DNA of 59,418 nucleotides. Origin: Paulinella micropora. Lineage: Eukaryota > Cercozoa > Imbricatea > Euglyphida. The DNA lies in assembly GCA_009731375.1 (NCBI GenBank), contig BJOX01000374.1:539945-599362 (forward strand), read 5' to 3'. Positions 1-21,984 of the stretch are shown here, piece by piece. The notes below the pieces were generated by a model. It saw nothing but the letters and a program-made list of their open reading frames with translations, searched no databases and was not told the DNA's origin. The position numbers were made by a program, and so were the translations under genes. How positions within the stretch are numbered: the stretch's first letter is position 1; each line of letters starts with the position of its first letter.

Positions 1-10
1 TTATTATTAC

Positions 11-58
<48 letters not shown>

Positions 59-71
59 CATTATTATTATT
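1..71. repeat. (ATT)n microsatellite
   Basis: Nearly pure TTA/ATT trinucleotide array running into the SINE head that follows. No coding potential. Confidence 0.95.
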
Positions 72-307
72 ATGGACACCGTGATAGCCCAGTGGTCAAG
101 TTCTACCATCTGGGCCCTGTCGCCAGTTCGATTCCCGTCGGTGCCACCAGTGTTTTCATTTGAACATACCGGTCCGTCTGGAAGTGTTGGAACTGCCCGT
201 GCGGGGGTGTCATTAGAGCCTATCGTCAATTCTTCGTACTCCCCTCACGGGTGAGACGATGGAGGCGCATGTGCAGATTTGCATCAGCCATTGACAGAGA
301 AGCACTA
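72..307 (+). mobile_element. tRNA-derived SINE, copy 1
   Basis: The first ~80 bases look like a degenerate tRNA gene. There is an A-box-like TAGCCCAGTGGTC near 84 and a B-box-like GTTCGATTCCC near 128, followed by GGTGCCACCA, like an encoded acceptor end. The acceptor stem pairs only imperfectly and extra bases precede the D arm, so this is not a functional tRNA. About 150 bases of unrelated body follow, then a long ATT trinucleotide tail. A second copy of the head lies on the minus strand near 32505-32671. Head, unrelated body and simple-repeat tail form the classic layout of a Pol III-transcribed SINE. The exact 3' end is uncertain. Confidence 0.7.
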
Positions 308-310
308 TTA

Positions 311-392
<82 letters not shown>

Positions 393-1010
393 TGCTTCTT
401 CTGCTTCTTCTTCTGCTTCTTCTTCTGCTCCTTCTTCTGCTCCTTCTTCTGTTTCTTCTTCTGCTTCTTCTTCTGCTTCTTCTTCTTCTTCTTCTGCTTC
501 TGCTTCTGCTTCTTCTTCTGCTTCCCTCTGCTTCCTCTTCTGCGTCCTCCTCCTCCTCCTCCTCCTCTTCTTCTTCTTCTTCTTCTTCTTCTTCTTCTTC
601 TTCTTCTTCTTCTTCTGCTGCTGCTGCTTCTTCTTCTTCTTCTTCTTCTTCTTCTTCTTCTTCTTCTTCTTCCTTCTTCTTCCTCCCNNNNNNNNNNNNN
701 NNNNNNNNNTTTTCCCCCCCCCCCCCCCCCCGGCCTCCCGCCTCCTTCCTGCTTCTTCCTTCTTCCTTCCTTCTTTCTTCTTCTTCTTTCTTCTTTTTTC
801 TTCTTTCTTCTTCTTTCTTCTTCTTTCTTCTTTCTTCTTCTTTCTTCTTCTTTCTTCTTCTTCTTCTTCTTCTTCTTCTTCTTCTTCTTCTTCTTCTTCT
901 TCTTCTTCTTCTTCTTCTTCTTCTGCTGCTGCTGCTGCTGCTGCTTCTTCTTCTTCTTCTTCTTCTTCTTCATTTATTTATTTATTTATTTTCATTTCTT
1001 TCACTTGTTT
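308..1010. repeat. ATT then TTC/TGC microsatellite with gap
   Basis: ATT array (308-390) followed by a long TTC-dominated pyrimidine tract with TGC interruptions and a C run. An assembly gap of Ns lies at 688-709. Long open frames here are poly-Leu, poly-Ser or poly-Phe and are artefacts of the repeat. Confidence 0.95.
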
Positions 1011-1345
1011 TTCATTTCATTCACACATGTTAGTGTTTTTATAACGATTGCCCGACCACGCAGGATTCCCGATCTTCCTTTTGTTTACTTTTTATTTCTT
1101 CCTGTTGCTTACTTTTTATGTCATGTTATGCTCAATATATACTTTACCATCCCCAGTCTTCCACCAGATCTTGTCTTGGTCATGTAGATGCATGTCTGTC
1201 GTCTTATTTTTCATTTTTTTCAACAAATATCCCTGCAATTTTATGTTCTTTATTTCTTCTTTTTCCTTACTTTTTACTTCATTTATCTTACCTTCCGCAG
1301 TCTTCCATATCTTGTCTTTGTCGTGCAGCTGCACCTAATAAGTAT
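1011..1345. repeat. Imperfect ~160-bp tandem duplication
   Basis: Two diverged units are recognisable by a shared CTTACTTTTTA start and a CAGTCTTCCA...ATCTTGTCTTTGTCGTG-like end, at about 1107-1190 and 1267-1335. No gene was seen. Confidence 0.55.
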
Positions 1346-1837
1346 GTATAGAAATACATACATATATATATATATACAAATATATATATATATATATACA
1401 TATATATACATATATACATATATTATATTATATTATATTATATATATATATATACACACATATTATACACACACACACGCATATATATATATGCATATAT
1501 ATATATATATATATATATATTTGTGTGTGTGTATGTATGCATGCATGCATGTATGCATGCATACATGTATGCATGCATGCATGTATGTATGTATGTATGT
1601 ATGTATGTATGTATGTATGCATGTATGTATGTATGTATGCATGTAAGTATGTATCTATGTATGTATGTATCTATGTATGTATGTATGCATGCATGCATGC
1701 ATGTATGCATGCATGTATGTATGTATGTATGTATGTATGTATGTATGTATGTATGCATGCATGCATGTAAGTATGTATGTATGTATGTCTAAAACGGCAA
1801 GTGCGTAATAGATAGGCATGCGTACGTGTAACTGCAA

Positions 1838-1878
<41 letters not shown>

Positions 1879-1953
1879 ATATACACATATATACATATTA
1901 TATATATATAGAGAGAGAGAGATAGAGAGATAGATAGAGAGAGAGAGATAGAG

Positions 1954-1994
<41 letters not shown>

Positions 1995-2118
1995 CAGATA
2001 GGTAGGTAGGTAGGTAGGTAGATAGATAGATATATAGATAGATAGATAGGTACGTAGGTAGGTGGGTAGGTAGGTAGGTAGGTAGGTAGGTAGATTGATA
2101 GATAGATAGATAGATAGA
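1346..2118. repeat. TA, ATGT and GATA/GGTA microsatellites
   Basis: TA-rich array (1355-1520), ATGT/ATGC tetranucleotides (1523-1787), a short unique stretch (1790-1840), TA repeats, then GAGA, GACA, GGTA and GATA tetranucleotides. No genes were seen. Confidence 0.95.
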
Positions 2119-2509
2119 TGAAATATCGACTAATGTCAGAAAAAAGGAGCTTCTGATTTCGTCAACCAGGAAGTCTGTGGGTAAAGTATTAACCCGATGC
2201 CCAGCTAAGCCGTGATGTTTGCACGGAAGGGACTGATACAGGCAATACCAAAGCTCCCTAGTACCAGGCGGGGCCAGGGCTCGTTCCATAAAGCGCCCCT
2301 TGCAGAACGAGCTCCCACCTCCATTACAGAGGGCCCAGTAAGCAGATGGAGTTTCGAGACTGTTCGACAGTCTAGTATAAACCGACAGAGCACTGTGGGT
2401 TTTATTCCGGGCTCAACAAGCGAGAAAGGGCACCCTGAGGGAACAGAATTGTGCTTCCCGTCGCTATTTTGGCATGTGACTTATAGGCATATGGCTAGGC
2501 ACACATAAG

Positions 2510-2510
<1 letters not shown>
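2119..2510. repeat. Dispersed ~390-bp repeat family A, copy 1
   Basis: A 390-bp non-microsatellite block embedded in GATA/GGTA repeats. Near-identical copies lie at 2748-3139 and, more diverged, at 15629-16043. It contains a perfect hairpin GACTGTTCGACAGTC near 2358. There is no convincing open frame; the ~98-residue frame inside it is not conserved in copy 3. It may be a non-autonomous transposon or a satellite unit spread together with its microsatellite flanks. Confidence 0.8.
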
Positions 2511-2588
<78 letters not shown>

Positions 2589-2747
2589 GGACAGATAGAT
2601 GGACAGATAGATAGTTAGGTAGGTAGGTAGGTAGGTAGGTAGGTAGGTAGGCAGGTAGGTAGGTAGGTAGGTAGGTAGGCAGGCAGGTAGGTAGGTAGGT
2701 AGGTAGGTAGGTAGGTAGGTAGGTAGGTGGATAGATAGATAGATAGA
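2511..2747. repeat. GATA/GGTA microsatellite
   Basis: Pure GATA tetranucleotides passing into GGTA tetranucleotides between two copies of repeat family A. Confidence 0.95.
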
Positions 2748-3139
2748 TGAAATATCGACTAATGTCAGAAAAAAGGAGCTTCTGATTTCGTCAACCAGGA
2801 AGTCTGTGGGTAAAGTATTAACCCGATGCCCAGCTAAGCCGTGATGTTTGCACGGAAGGGACTGATACAGGCAATACCAAAGCTCCCTAGTACCAGGCGG
2901 GGCCAGGGCTCGTTCCATAAAGCGCCCCTTGCAGAACGAGCTCCCACCTCCATTACAGAGGGCCCAGTAAGCAGATGGAGTTTCGAGACTGTTCGACAGT
3001 CTAGTATAAACCGACAGAGCACTGTGGGTTTTATTCCGGGCTCAACAAGCGAGAAAGGGCACCCTGAGGGAACAGGATTGTGCTTCCCGTCGCTATTTCG
3101 GCATGTGACTTATAGGCGTATGGCTAGGCACACATAAGG
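2748..3139. repeat. Dispersed ~390-bp repeat family A, copy 2
   Basis: Almost identical to copy 1 at 2119-2510, differing at only a few bases, so the pair is a recent tandem duplication of repeat plus microsatellite. It has the same internal hairpin. Confidence 0.8.
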
Positions 3140-3322
3140 CACCCCACCACGGGCCCAGCACACCCACACCATCCCCTAATTCTCTGTCTGTCGACAGATG
3201 GCACCCATTTCAAAAAATCAAGCCCAAGAGAGGGTCAGTGACACCTCAAGTGGCCTTGGTTCATTCCGTNNNNNNNNNNGATAGATAGATAGATAGATAG
3301 AAAGATAGATAGATAGATAGAT

Positions 3323-3355
<33 letters not shown>

Positions 3356-3389
3356 TCAATGAGGCTAACCCCTAGATCTTTCAGCTGGT
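3140..3389. other. Unique spacer, 10-N gap and GATA array
   Basis: About 130 bases of unique sequence, an assembly gap at 3270-3279, then GATA/GAAA tetranucleotides. No gene was seen. Confidence 0.7.
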
Positions 3390-3649
3390 CGCGGAGTTGA
3401 TCGGCCTCTTGCCATCGCTTGTCTCGTCTCGCGTCTTCACGCTGCTGAATCTGTATGTATGTATGTATGTATGTATGTATGTATATGTAAACATGTGCCA
3501 TCGCTTGTCTCGTCTCGTGTCTTCCCGCTGTTGAATCTGTTTACATATACATACATACATACATACATACATACATACATACATAAATATGCCATCGCTT
3601 GTCCCGTCTCGCGTCTTCCCGCTGTTGAATCTGTTTACATATACATACA

Positions 3650-3680
<31 letters not shown>

Positions 3681-3747
3681 GCCATCGCTTGTCTCGTCTC
3701 GCGTCTTCCCGCTGTTGAATCTGTTTACATATACATACATACATACA

Positions 3748-3778
<31 letters not shown>

Positions 3779-3837
3779 GCCATCGCTTGTCTCGTCTCGC
3801 GTCTTCCCGTTGTTGAATCTGTTTACATATACATACA

Positions 3838-3868
<31 letters not shown>

Positions 3869-3923
3869 GCCATCGCTTGTCTCGTCTCGCGTCTTCCCGT
3901 TGTTGAATCTGTTTACATATACA

Positions 3924-3954
<31 letters not shown>

Positions 3955-4027
3955 GCCATCGCTTGTCTCGTCTCCCGTCTTCCCGTTGTTGAATGTTTAC
4001 ATATACATACATACATACATACATACA

Positions 4028-4058
<31 letters not shown>

Positions 4059-4830
4059 GCCATCGCTTGTCTCGTCTCGCGTCTTCCCGTGTTGAATCTG
4101 TTTACATATACATACATACATACATACATACATACATACATACATGCATACATACATACATGCATGCATACATACATACATACATACATACATGTCTCCC
4201 GTCTTCCAGTTGTTTAATCTATTTACATACACACATACATACATACTTACATACATACAACGAACGAATATCTGCCTCTTGCCATCGCACATCACGTCCT
4301 GCATCTTCGCGTTGATGAACCTATATACTCACATGCATACATACATACATACATACATACATACATACATAACATAACATACATAACATACATAACATAC
4401 ATAACATACATAACATACATACATACATACATACATACATACATACATACATAGATACAAGATACATACACAGATACATACATAGATACATACATAGATA
4501 CATACATAGATACATACATGCATACATACATACATTCATACATACATACATACATACATACATACATACATACAAAGAACAAATATCGTGCCTCTTGCCA
4601 TCGCTGTTCATTCTTGCATCGTTGCGTTGTATCTATACATACATCCATACATAGGACAATAACTGCCTCTTGTCATCGCTTGCGTCTTCCTGTTGTTTGA
4701 ATCTATACATACATCCATACATTACATAGAACAAAGATCTGCCTCTTGCCATCGCTTGTCACGTCTTGCATCTTCTGGTTGTAGAAAAGCTTTATACATA
4801 CACACATACATACATAGAAGAAATATAGTA
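3390..4830. repeat. Composite tandem array: ~45-bp block plus ACAT tract
   Basis: A block containing GCCATCGCTTGTCTCGTCTC and GTCTTCCCGYTGTTGAATCT is repeated about a dozen times. Each copy is separated by a variable (ACAT)n tract. The first copies (3410-4100) are nearly identical; later ones (4200-4830) diverge. Frames through it stay open because (ATGT)n has no stop in any frame. It is not a CRISPR: the spacers are themselves a simple repeat. Confidence 0.9.
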
Positions 4831-5180
4831 TCGGAAGTATTGCACAGCGCTGCAATATTCATCACTGTCTGGAGACCAAAGCTTGCACAACTCGCCACAG
4901 TTTCGTCGCCTTCGTCTGCTGTTTCCTTGTCAATTTCTTGACCTAAGACGCTTTATTGTTGTTGTGCTTTTTGTGATTCTTGTTGTCTGTGTGTGCAGTA
5001 CACAAAACAGGGCACAGTGCTACGCTATTCCTCGCTGCCTGGAGGCCCCAATTTCGTCGGCCCCGCTCAGAACCCACAGGTTGTCTACATCTACCAAAAC
5101 TCCTTCCTATCAACCTACCTAACTATCTGACTATTCATCTAATAGCCCGACTGCCTGTTGACCTATCGACTTATATGTCG
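4831..5180. other. Non-repetitive block with internal duplication
   Basis: A ~60-bp segment near 4843-4902 (GCACAGCGCTGCAATATTC...) recurs diverged near 5009-5069 (GCACAGTGCTACGCTATTC...). No exon could be supported. Confidence 0.45.
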
Positions 5181-5540
5181 ATCTATCTATCCTGCCTCTT
5201 GCCATCGCTTGTCACGTGTTGCATCTTCTGGTTGTAGAATCTATATACATACACACATACATACATAGAAGAAACATCTGCCTCTTGCCATCGCTTGTCA
5301 TGCCTTGCATATTCTCGTTGTTGAATCTATATACATACACACATACATACATAGAAGAAATATCTGCCTCTTGCCATCGCTTGTCATGCCTTGCATATAC
5401 ATACACACATACATGTACATAGAAGAAATATCTGCCTCTTGCCATCGATTGTCATGCCTTGCATATTCTCGTTGTTGAATCTATAAACATACACACAAAG
5501 AAGATCTGCGTCCTCCCGCTGTTGAATCTATATGCCTGTG
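5181..5540. repeat. Composite tandem array, second part
   Basis: Four or five further copies of the CTGCCTCTTGCCATCGCTTG block, alternating with ACAC/ACAT and a TAGAAGAAATAT linker. Confidence 0.85.
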
Positions 5541-5768
5541 AGCTATCGGATGAATATAGAGATGAGATGTATGGATGGCCGAACACGAGATGGGTAGATT
5601 TTCAAATAGACGTGTCACTAGGTTGATAGATAGAGAATATGTAGACAGATAGATTGATGAATGGTTATATGAATGAAAATTTGTAGAACATTATGATTTA
5701 TTTCTGCCACAAGAATTCTTGTCTACTCTGTGTGTGTGTGTGTGAGAGAGAGAGGATATATATATAAA

Positions 5769-5852
<84 letters not shown>

Positions 5853-5888
5853 GAGAGAGAGGATATATACATACATACACACATACAT

Positions 5889-5919
<31 letters not shown>

Positions 5920-6135
5920 TATATATATATGTATATATATATATACATACACACACACACACATATATATATATGTAAATATATATATGTATATATATAT
6001 ATATATATGTATAAATAATATATATATACATACATATATATATATGTATATTATATATATATAATATATATATAATATATATATATAATATATTATATAT
6101 ATAGAGAGAGAGAGAGAAGAGAGGGCAAACAGACA
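5541..6135. repeat. TA, GA, CA and ACAT microsatellites
   Basis: About 150 bases of AT-rich unique DNA, then GT, GAGA, TA, ACAT and CA tracts from 5729 to 6113. No gene was seen. Confidence 0.9.
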
Positions 6136-6547
6136 AGTACTGACCAGCGCTTTTATTTCCTCCAGCGAGGGTTTTCCTCCCGGTTGCGCCGCGGACTGGC
6201 CCGCGTGAGGCCGATTGTGGCCGCCTACGTGCTGTCCTGCCCTGGCTTGCTTCATGCTTCCTCCAGTCCCCTACGCATCACATCGCATTTGTGCCCACAT
6301 TGCCGCAATTTACGCCTTGTGTTTTTACCATTACTTATAAAATAATTTATTATTGTGGCTGCCTGCGTGCTGCCCTGGCCTTGCTTGCCTCATACTTCCT
6401 CCATGCCCCTTAACAATGTGGTATTTGTTGTTGTTGTTGTTGTTGTTGCTGTTGTTGTTGTTGTTGTTGTTATTGTGTTGTTGTTGTTTGTTGTTGCTGT
6501 TTGTTTGTTGTTTGTTGTTGTTTGTTGTTGTTGTTGTTGTTTGTTGT

Positions 6548-6583
<36 letters not shown>

Positions 6584-6928
6584 GTTGTTGTTGTTTGTTG
6601 TTGTTGTTGTTTGTTGTTTGTTGCTTTTGTTGCTGTTGTTGTTGTTGTTGTTGTTGTTTGTTGTTGTTGTTTGTTGTTGTTGTTGTTGTTGTTGTCTGTC
6701 CTGGCCTAGCTTGTTTGCACTTATTAAAATGCCCCCCTGCACAATATGAATTTTGTGCGGACAACTTTGACGCAGTTTACGCGCTGTTATTACGATTACT
6801 ATCATTATGATCATTCATGTTATTATAGTGCTGTCCTGGCCTGGCTTCCTTCATACTTGCTGCATGTCACTGTACAATACATCGTCTTGCATTTGTGCGA
6901 AAAGTTGACGCAGTTTGCGCGCTGTTAT

Positions 6929-6935
<7 letters not shown>
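6136..6935. repeat. Four diverged copies of a ~100-bp unit with triplet tracts
   Basis: Segments near 6229-6330, 6365-6420, 6693-6795 and 6830-6928 share the order GTGCTGTCCTGGCCTGGCTT, a CATACTTCCTCCATG-like stretch, CATTTGTGCG and GACGCAGTTTRCGCGCTGTTATT. Copies are separated by (GTT)n, ATT-type or (GAT)n triplets. This looks like an old tandem or higher-order repeat. Confidence 0.65.
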
Positions 6936-6995
<60 letters not shown>

Positions 6996-7021
6996 GGAGG
7001 GAGGGAGGGAGAGAGAGAGAG

Positions 7022-7085
<64 letters not shown>

Positions 7086-7340
7086 CCTCATCATCATTCT
7101 CTCGCTTACGCTTCGAGCCTAACGGACGAAATAGATCACAGACGTAACCACTCGCAGTGTGGTTCTCTCTCTCTCTCTCTCTCTCTCGGTCTATCGCTTG
7201 CCTGCGTGNNNNNNNNNNNNNNNNNNNNNNNNNNNNNNNNNNNNNNNNNNNNNNNNNNNNNNNNNNNNNNNNNNNNNNNNNNNNNNNNNNNNNNNNNNNN
7301 NNNNNNNNNNNNNNNNNNNNNNNNNNNNNACACACACACA
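6936..7340. repeat. GAT, GT, GA, CT and CA microsatellites with gap
   Basis: Simple repeats around an N gap at 7209-7329. About 70 unique bases lie near 7083-7160, with no supported exon. Confidence 0.9.
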
Positions 7341-7526
7341 CACACCTGCGTGGTCAGGGTAATAACTTCCAGGCCGAGAGCCTTCACCTTCGTCCGACAT
7401 TGGCTAGACAAGAAGAAGGAGAAAGAGAAGAAGGAGAAGGAGAATGAGAATGAGAATGAAAAGGAGGAGGCGGAGGAGGAGGAGTAGGAGGAGGAGGAGA
7501 AGAAGAAGAAGAAGGAGGAGGAGGAG

Positions 7527-7573
<47 letters not shown>

Positions 7574-8395
7574 AGGAGAAGAAGAAGAAGGAGGAAAAGG
7601 AGGAGGAGGAAAAATATATTGATAACTACAACCCCATTGTCACTGCCTCGGTCAGCGATTTGCTTTAGTCAATAGCTTTTAGCAGTTCCTCCATGAGTTA
7701 TAATTGTACAACTATTTCTCTAAATAAAAAGAAACGAAGAAGAAGAAGAAGAAGAAGAAGAAGAAGAAGAAGAAGAAGAAGAAGAAGAAGAAGAAGAAGA
7801 AGAAGAAGAAGAAGAAGAAGAAGAAGAAGAAGAAGAAGAAGAAGAAGAAGAAGAAGAAGAAGAAGAAGAAGAAGAAGAAGCAGCAGAAGAAGCGACGACG
7901 ACAACGAAGAAGAAGAAGAAGAAGAAGAAGAAGAAGAAGAAGAAGAAGAAGAAGAAGAAGAAGAAGAAGATGAAGAAGAAGGAGAAGAAGAAGAAGAAAG
8001 AGAAGGAGGAGGAGAACGAGAAGAAAGAGGAGGAGGAGGAGGAGGAGAAGGAGAAGAAAGAGAAGGAGGAGGAGGAGGAGGAAGAAGAAGAAGAAGAAGA
8101 AGAAGAAGAAGAAGAAGAAGAAGAAGAAGAAGAAGAAGAAGAAGAAGAAGAAGAAGAAGAAGAAGAAGAAGGAGAAGGAGNNNNNNNNNNNNNNNNNNNN
8201 NNNNNNNNNNNNNNNNNNNNNNNNNNNNNNNNNNNNNAGGAGGAGGAGAAGAAGAAGAAGAAGAAGGAGGAGGAGGAGGAGAAGGAGAAGGAGAAGAAGA
8301 AGAAGGAGGAGGAGGAGGAGGAGGAGGAGAAGAGGAGGAGGAAGAGGAAAAGGTCGAGCAAAAAGAGGATTTCCTCAAGGAAGAAATAAAATAGC
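7341..8395. repeat. GAA/GGA purine microsatellite with gap
   Basis: Long GAA/GAG/GGA array with an N gap at 8181-8237. Two short unique islands look weakly coding: 7358-7415 follows a CAG and reads FTFVRHWLDKK, and 7612-7668 ends a frame in TAG with AATAAA shortly after. They are in different frames and I cannot connect them. Poly-Glu, poly-Arg and poly-Leu frames are artefacts. Confidence 0.85.
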
Positions 8396-8930
8396 TAATG
8401 TTTTCCTTTGTTTCTTTCTCTTTTCCATATATACCTTTAGAAGCTATTTTTATTTTTATTTTCCATGAATAGTTCTGACTTTCAGCAAGAGGAGCATGAA
8501 GAGGAAGACGAGGAGGAAGAAGAAGAAAAGGAAGATCTCCTCCAAATTTTCCTCCAATATGTAAAGAGAAAGCCAAAGATGCACAGGTGCAACAACAAAG
8601 GCTTCAAATCAGCTAAACCCGCTAGGAAATTGCATCATGTTTACTCGCAAACAGTCAGTCTTCCAGCTGCCAGCGCTGCAAACAAATTATGTTAGGCCTT
8701 GCCTGATCCATTTCCTCGACGGGTAAAAGATGAGCTGCCGAGAGGCAAAACATGTGACCATTCGATAGTCATACAATGAAATATGATTTGCAAATTCTGC
8801 ATTTCAGTACTGATTTCGTAAATGGTTTTTTATTTTTCTGGTTACAAGTTCCGACTCGTACAAAATGGAGGGATTTTCAAGGCGTGCAAGGGACCGCGCC
8901 CCGACAGAAATACAGACAGAAAGACAGACA
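8396..8930. other. Non-repetitive spacer, no gene supported
   Basis: Mostly unique AT-rich DNA. A 76-codon acidic frame (8465-8695) begins in a purine-rich tract and has no recognisable content. I see nothing else. Confidence 0.4.
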
Positions 8931-9211
8931 CAGACAGAACAGACAGAACAGACAGAACAGACAGAACAGAACAGACAGAACAGACAGAACAGACGGACAG
9001 ATAAGAAAGACAGACAGACCAGAGAGACTGACAAGACAGACGGAAAGACAGACAGACAGACAGACAGAGACACACAGAGAGATAGAGAGATCGAGAGAAG
9101 AGGAAGAGAGAGAGAGAGAGAGACACACACACACACACCGTCCACACACTCACTCACTCACTCACTCACTCACTCACTCACTCTGACTGACTCACTCACT
9201 CACTCACTCAC

Positions 9212-9301
<90 letters not shown>

Positions 9302-9716
9302 GCACGCACGCACGCACACACACACACACACACTCACTCACACACACACACACAACAGTACTCACAACACCAATACATACTCACTGTGTTTGCGATTCGC
9401 TTTGTCTGCAAGGTGGCCTTGCTGGCGAATGGTGGACAATTTGAACGAGCAACAGAAGGTACTTGTTCGTTTATGTATGTTTGTATGCTTGTATGTATGT
9501 TTGTTCTTTTATATTTACTTATATTTATTTGTTTGTTTCATTTCAGTCGCTTGCTGAGCTTCTTTGCTCGGTTGTTCGTTTGTTCTAATGTTTGTTGTTG
9601 TTTGGTTCCTTGCTTGATGGCTGGGGGATTAGTTGGTTGGTTGGTTGATTGGTGGTCTATTGTTGTTGTTGTTGTTGTTGTTTTTGTTGGTGGTGGTGTT
9701 GGTGGTGGTGTTGTAA

Positions 9717-9779
<63 letters not shown>

Positions 9780-9908
9780 CAGTAGTAGTAGTAATATTAA
9801 TAGTAGTAGCAGTAGTAGCAGTAGTAGCAGCAGTAGTAGCAGCAGTAGTAGTAGCAGTAGTAGCAGTAGTAGCAGTAGTAGCAGTAGTAGCAGTAGTAGC
9901 AGATGTAA

Positions 9909-9963
<55 letters not shown>

Positions 9964-9998
9964 TGTAGTAGTAGTAGTAAAAAGTAGTAGTAGTAGTG

Positions 9999-10043
<45 letters not shown>

Positions 10044-10044
10044 A

Positions 10045-10115
<71 letters not shown>

Positions 10116-10168
10116 ATAGTAGTAATAGTAGTAGTAGTGGTAGTAGTGGTAGTAGTAATAGTAGCCGC

Positions 10169-10239
<71 letters not shown>

Positions 10240-10315
10240 CAGTAGCAGTAGCAGTAGCAGTAGCAGTAGCAGTAGTAGTAGTAGTAGCAGTAAGTAGTAG
10301 TAGTAGTAGTAGTAA

Positions 10316-10347
<32 letters not shown>

Positions 10348-10375
10348 CTAGTACTAGCAGCAGCAGCAGCAAGAG
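8931..10375. repeat. CAGA, CTCA, CT, CA, GTT and TAG microsatellites
   Basis: GACA/CAGA tracts (8915-9070), CACT/CT/CA tracts (9120-9355), about 300 bases of GTTT-rich unique DNA (9360-9655), then GTT and TAG triplets (9660-10375) with CAG variants. Long poly-Ser or poly-Val frames are artefacts. Confidence 0.9.
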
Positions 10376-10426
10376 TTTCTATTCTATGACATTTCCGACG
10401 TGTAGATTATGTTACTCTCGATAGGA

Positions 10427-10516
10427 ATGGCAGCATTTTTGAACGCGCACACAAGTCGATCTTTCACAGCCTTTCCCAGACGAACGCTGCCTGTGAGGCC
10501 AAATAATATTATCAAG
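10427..10516 (+). CDS. Candidate first coding exon
   Basis: A 90-base block starts with ATG and is open for exactly 30 codons. It ends AAG before GTATGA, a good splice donor, so the exon phase is 0. The peptide begins [13 protein letters not shown] and continues with PRRTLPVRP. It is rich in Arg, Ser and Thr and has no acidic residue, as in a mitochondrial presequence. It precedes the multi-exon gene at 11961-21178 on the same strand, but the exons between 10517 and 11960 are not resolved, so membership of that gene is a guess. Confidence 0.35.
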
Positions 10517-21178
<10,662 letters not shown>

Positions 21179-21487
21179 GCTGTCCAATACAAGATACGGG
21201 GAAAAAAAGCAGCTAACAGGTAAAGGAACTTGAAATAAATTGATCTGTTAACGGCAGTTGAAAACGTAACAACTCAGTCTAGTACAAGTTATGACAGAAT
21301 AAATAAATGAACAGTTTGAAAATGAAGTAACGGAACTAAACTTGAATGGAAGTGTAAACTTGAAGTAAAAACTTAACTTAGAAAGTTTAACACAATGTTA
21401 ACTTTGAATGTTTCGGTACGGTGACGGTATTTATTACAATAGTTTGGCGTCACGAGTCTTATGCCACCGCTGGGCTATTAAATAGCC
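21179..21487 (+). other. Probable 3' UTR and spacer
   Basis: AT-rich unique DNA after the stop codon. AATAAA at 21234-21239 and again near 21299-21307 are candidate poly(A) signals. The last four bases, AGCC (21484-21487), are the left target-site duplication of the retrotransposon. Confidence 0.5.
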
Positions 21488-21617
21488 TGTCGGCCGGCCC
21501 GTACATTACATAGTGGCATCAAGTGTTGTCCGGCTTGTCGTTACTTGACTCTTATGCTTGGTCTGCCCCTCTACAGTTGAGGTACGACTAAGTGTCAGAG
21601 TAGCTGTTCCGGTTACA
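21488..21617 (+). repeat. Left LTR (130 bp)
   Basis: Starts TGTCGGCCGG and ends GTTCCGGTTACA. Identical to the right LTR except that it lacks 6- and 4-base stretches near 21598-21603. Unusually short for a 9.8-kb element. Confidence 0.9.
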
Positions 21618-21619
21618 TC

Positions 21620-21633
21620 TGGAGCCACTAACA
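21620..21633 (+). promoter_or_regulatory. Primer-binding site
   Basis: TGGAGCCACTAAC begins two bases after the left LTR. TGG complements the CCA end of a tRNA. Which tRNA primes cannot be told without the host tRNA set. Confidence 0.65.
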
Positions 21634-21657
21634 AAAATTGAACTGGGTTTTGCTTTT

Positions 21658-21682
21658 GCTTTTCGTGAGGTTCACGAAAAGC
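21658..21682 (+). other. Perfect leader hairpin
   Basis: An 11-bp perfect stem (GCTTTTCGTGA with its complement) around a 3-base loop in the untranslated leader. Position suits an RNA packaging or dimerisation signal; the function is inference. Confidence 0.5.
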
Positions 21683-21984
21683 TCAAGTTCTCACGTTTTT
21701 CTTGCCTTGTTTTTCTTGAGGTTTTGACACCTCGGAATTTCCGACAGAAAAGGGTGTTGACCTTTTTCAAGTTTTGCTTTAGACAGTTGAGCTCTCCTTA
21801 GGGGGAGAGGGATAGAAACAGATTGTGTGTGAGGTGTAGGAGCACGCACATTTGTTTTGTATTCGGTTGGAGGAAACAGGTGTCACCAGCATAACTCATA
21901 AGCTGTGGAGCAGCCTGTTGTGTGTGTGTGCTGTGTGTGTCATTTGTTGCTTTCTCACATCTCTCTTCTCTTTCTCATTTCGAT

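Noticed and set aside
72-155. A functional tRNA gene
   Set aside because: A/B boxes and a CCA-like end are present, but the acceptor and T stems pair poorly and extra bases precede the D arm; a SINE head explains it better.
3410-4230. Regular repeats resembling a CRISPR array
   Set aside because: The variable parts are (ACAT)n tracts of different length, not unique spacers, and the setting is eukaryotic.
3381-4304. A 307-codon minus-strand frame of QQREDARRDKRW plus MYVC repeats
   Set aside because: ATGT arrays are open in every frame, and the blocks between happen to be open; copies shift frame relative to each other, so no selection on a protein is visible.
8465-8695. A 76-codon acidic frame
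   Set aside because: Begins in a purine-rich tract, has no splice or homology support and no recognisable motif.
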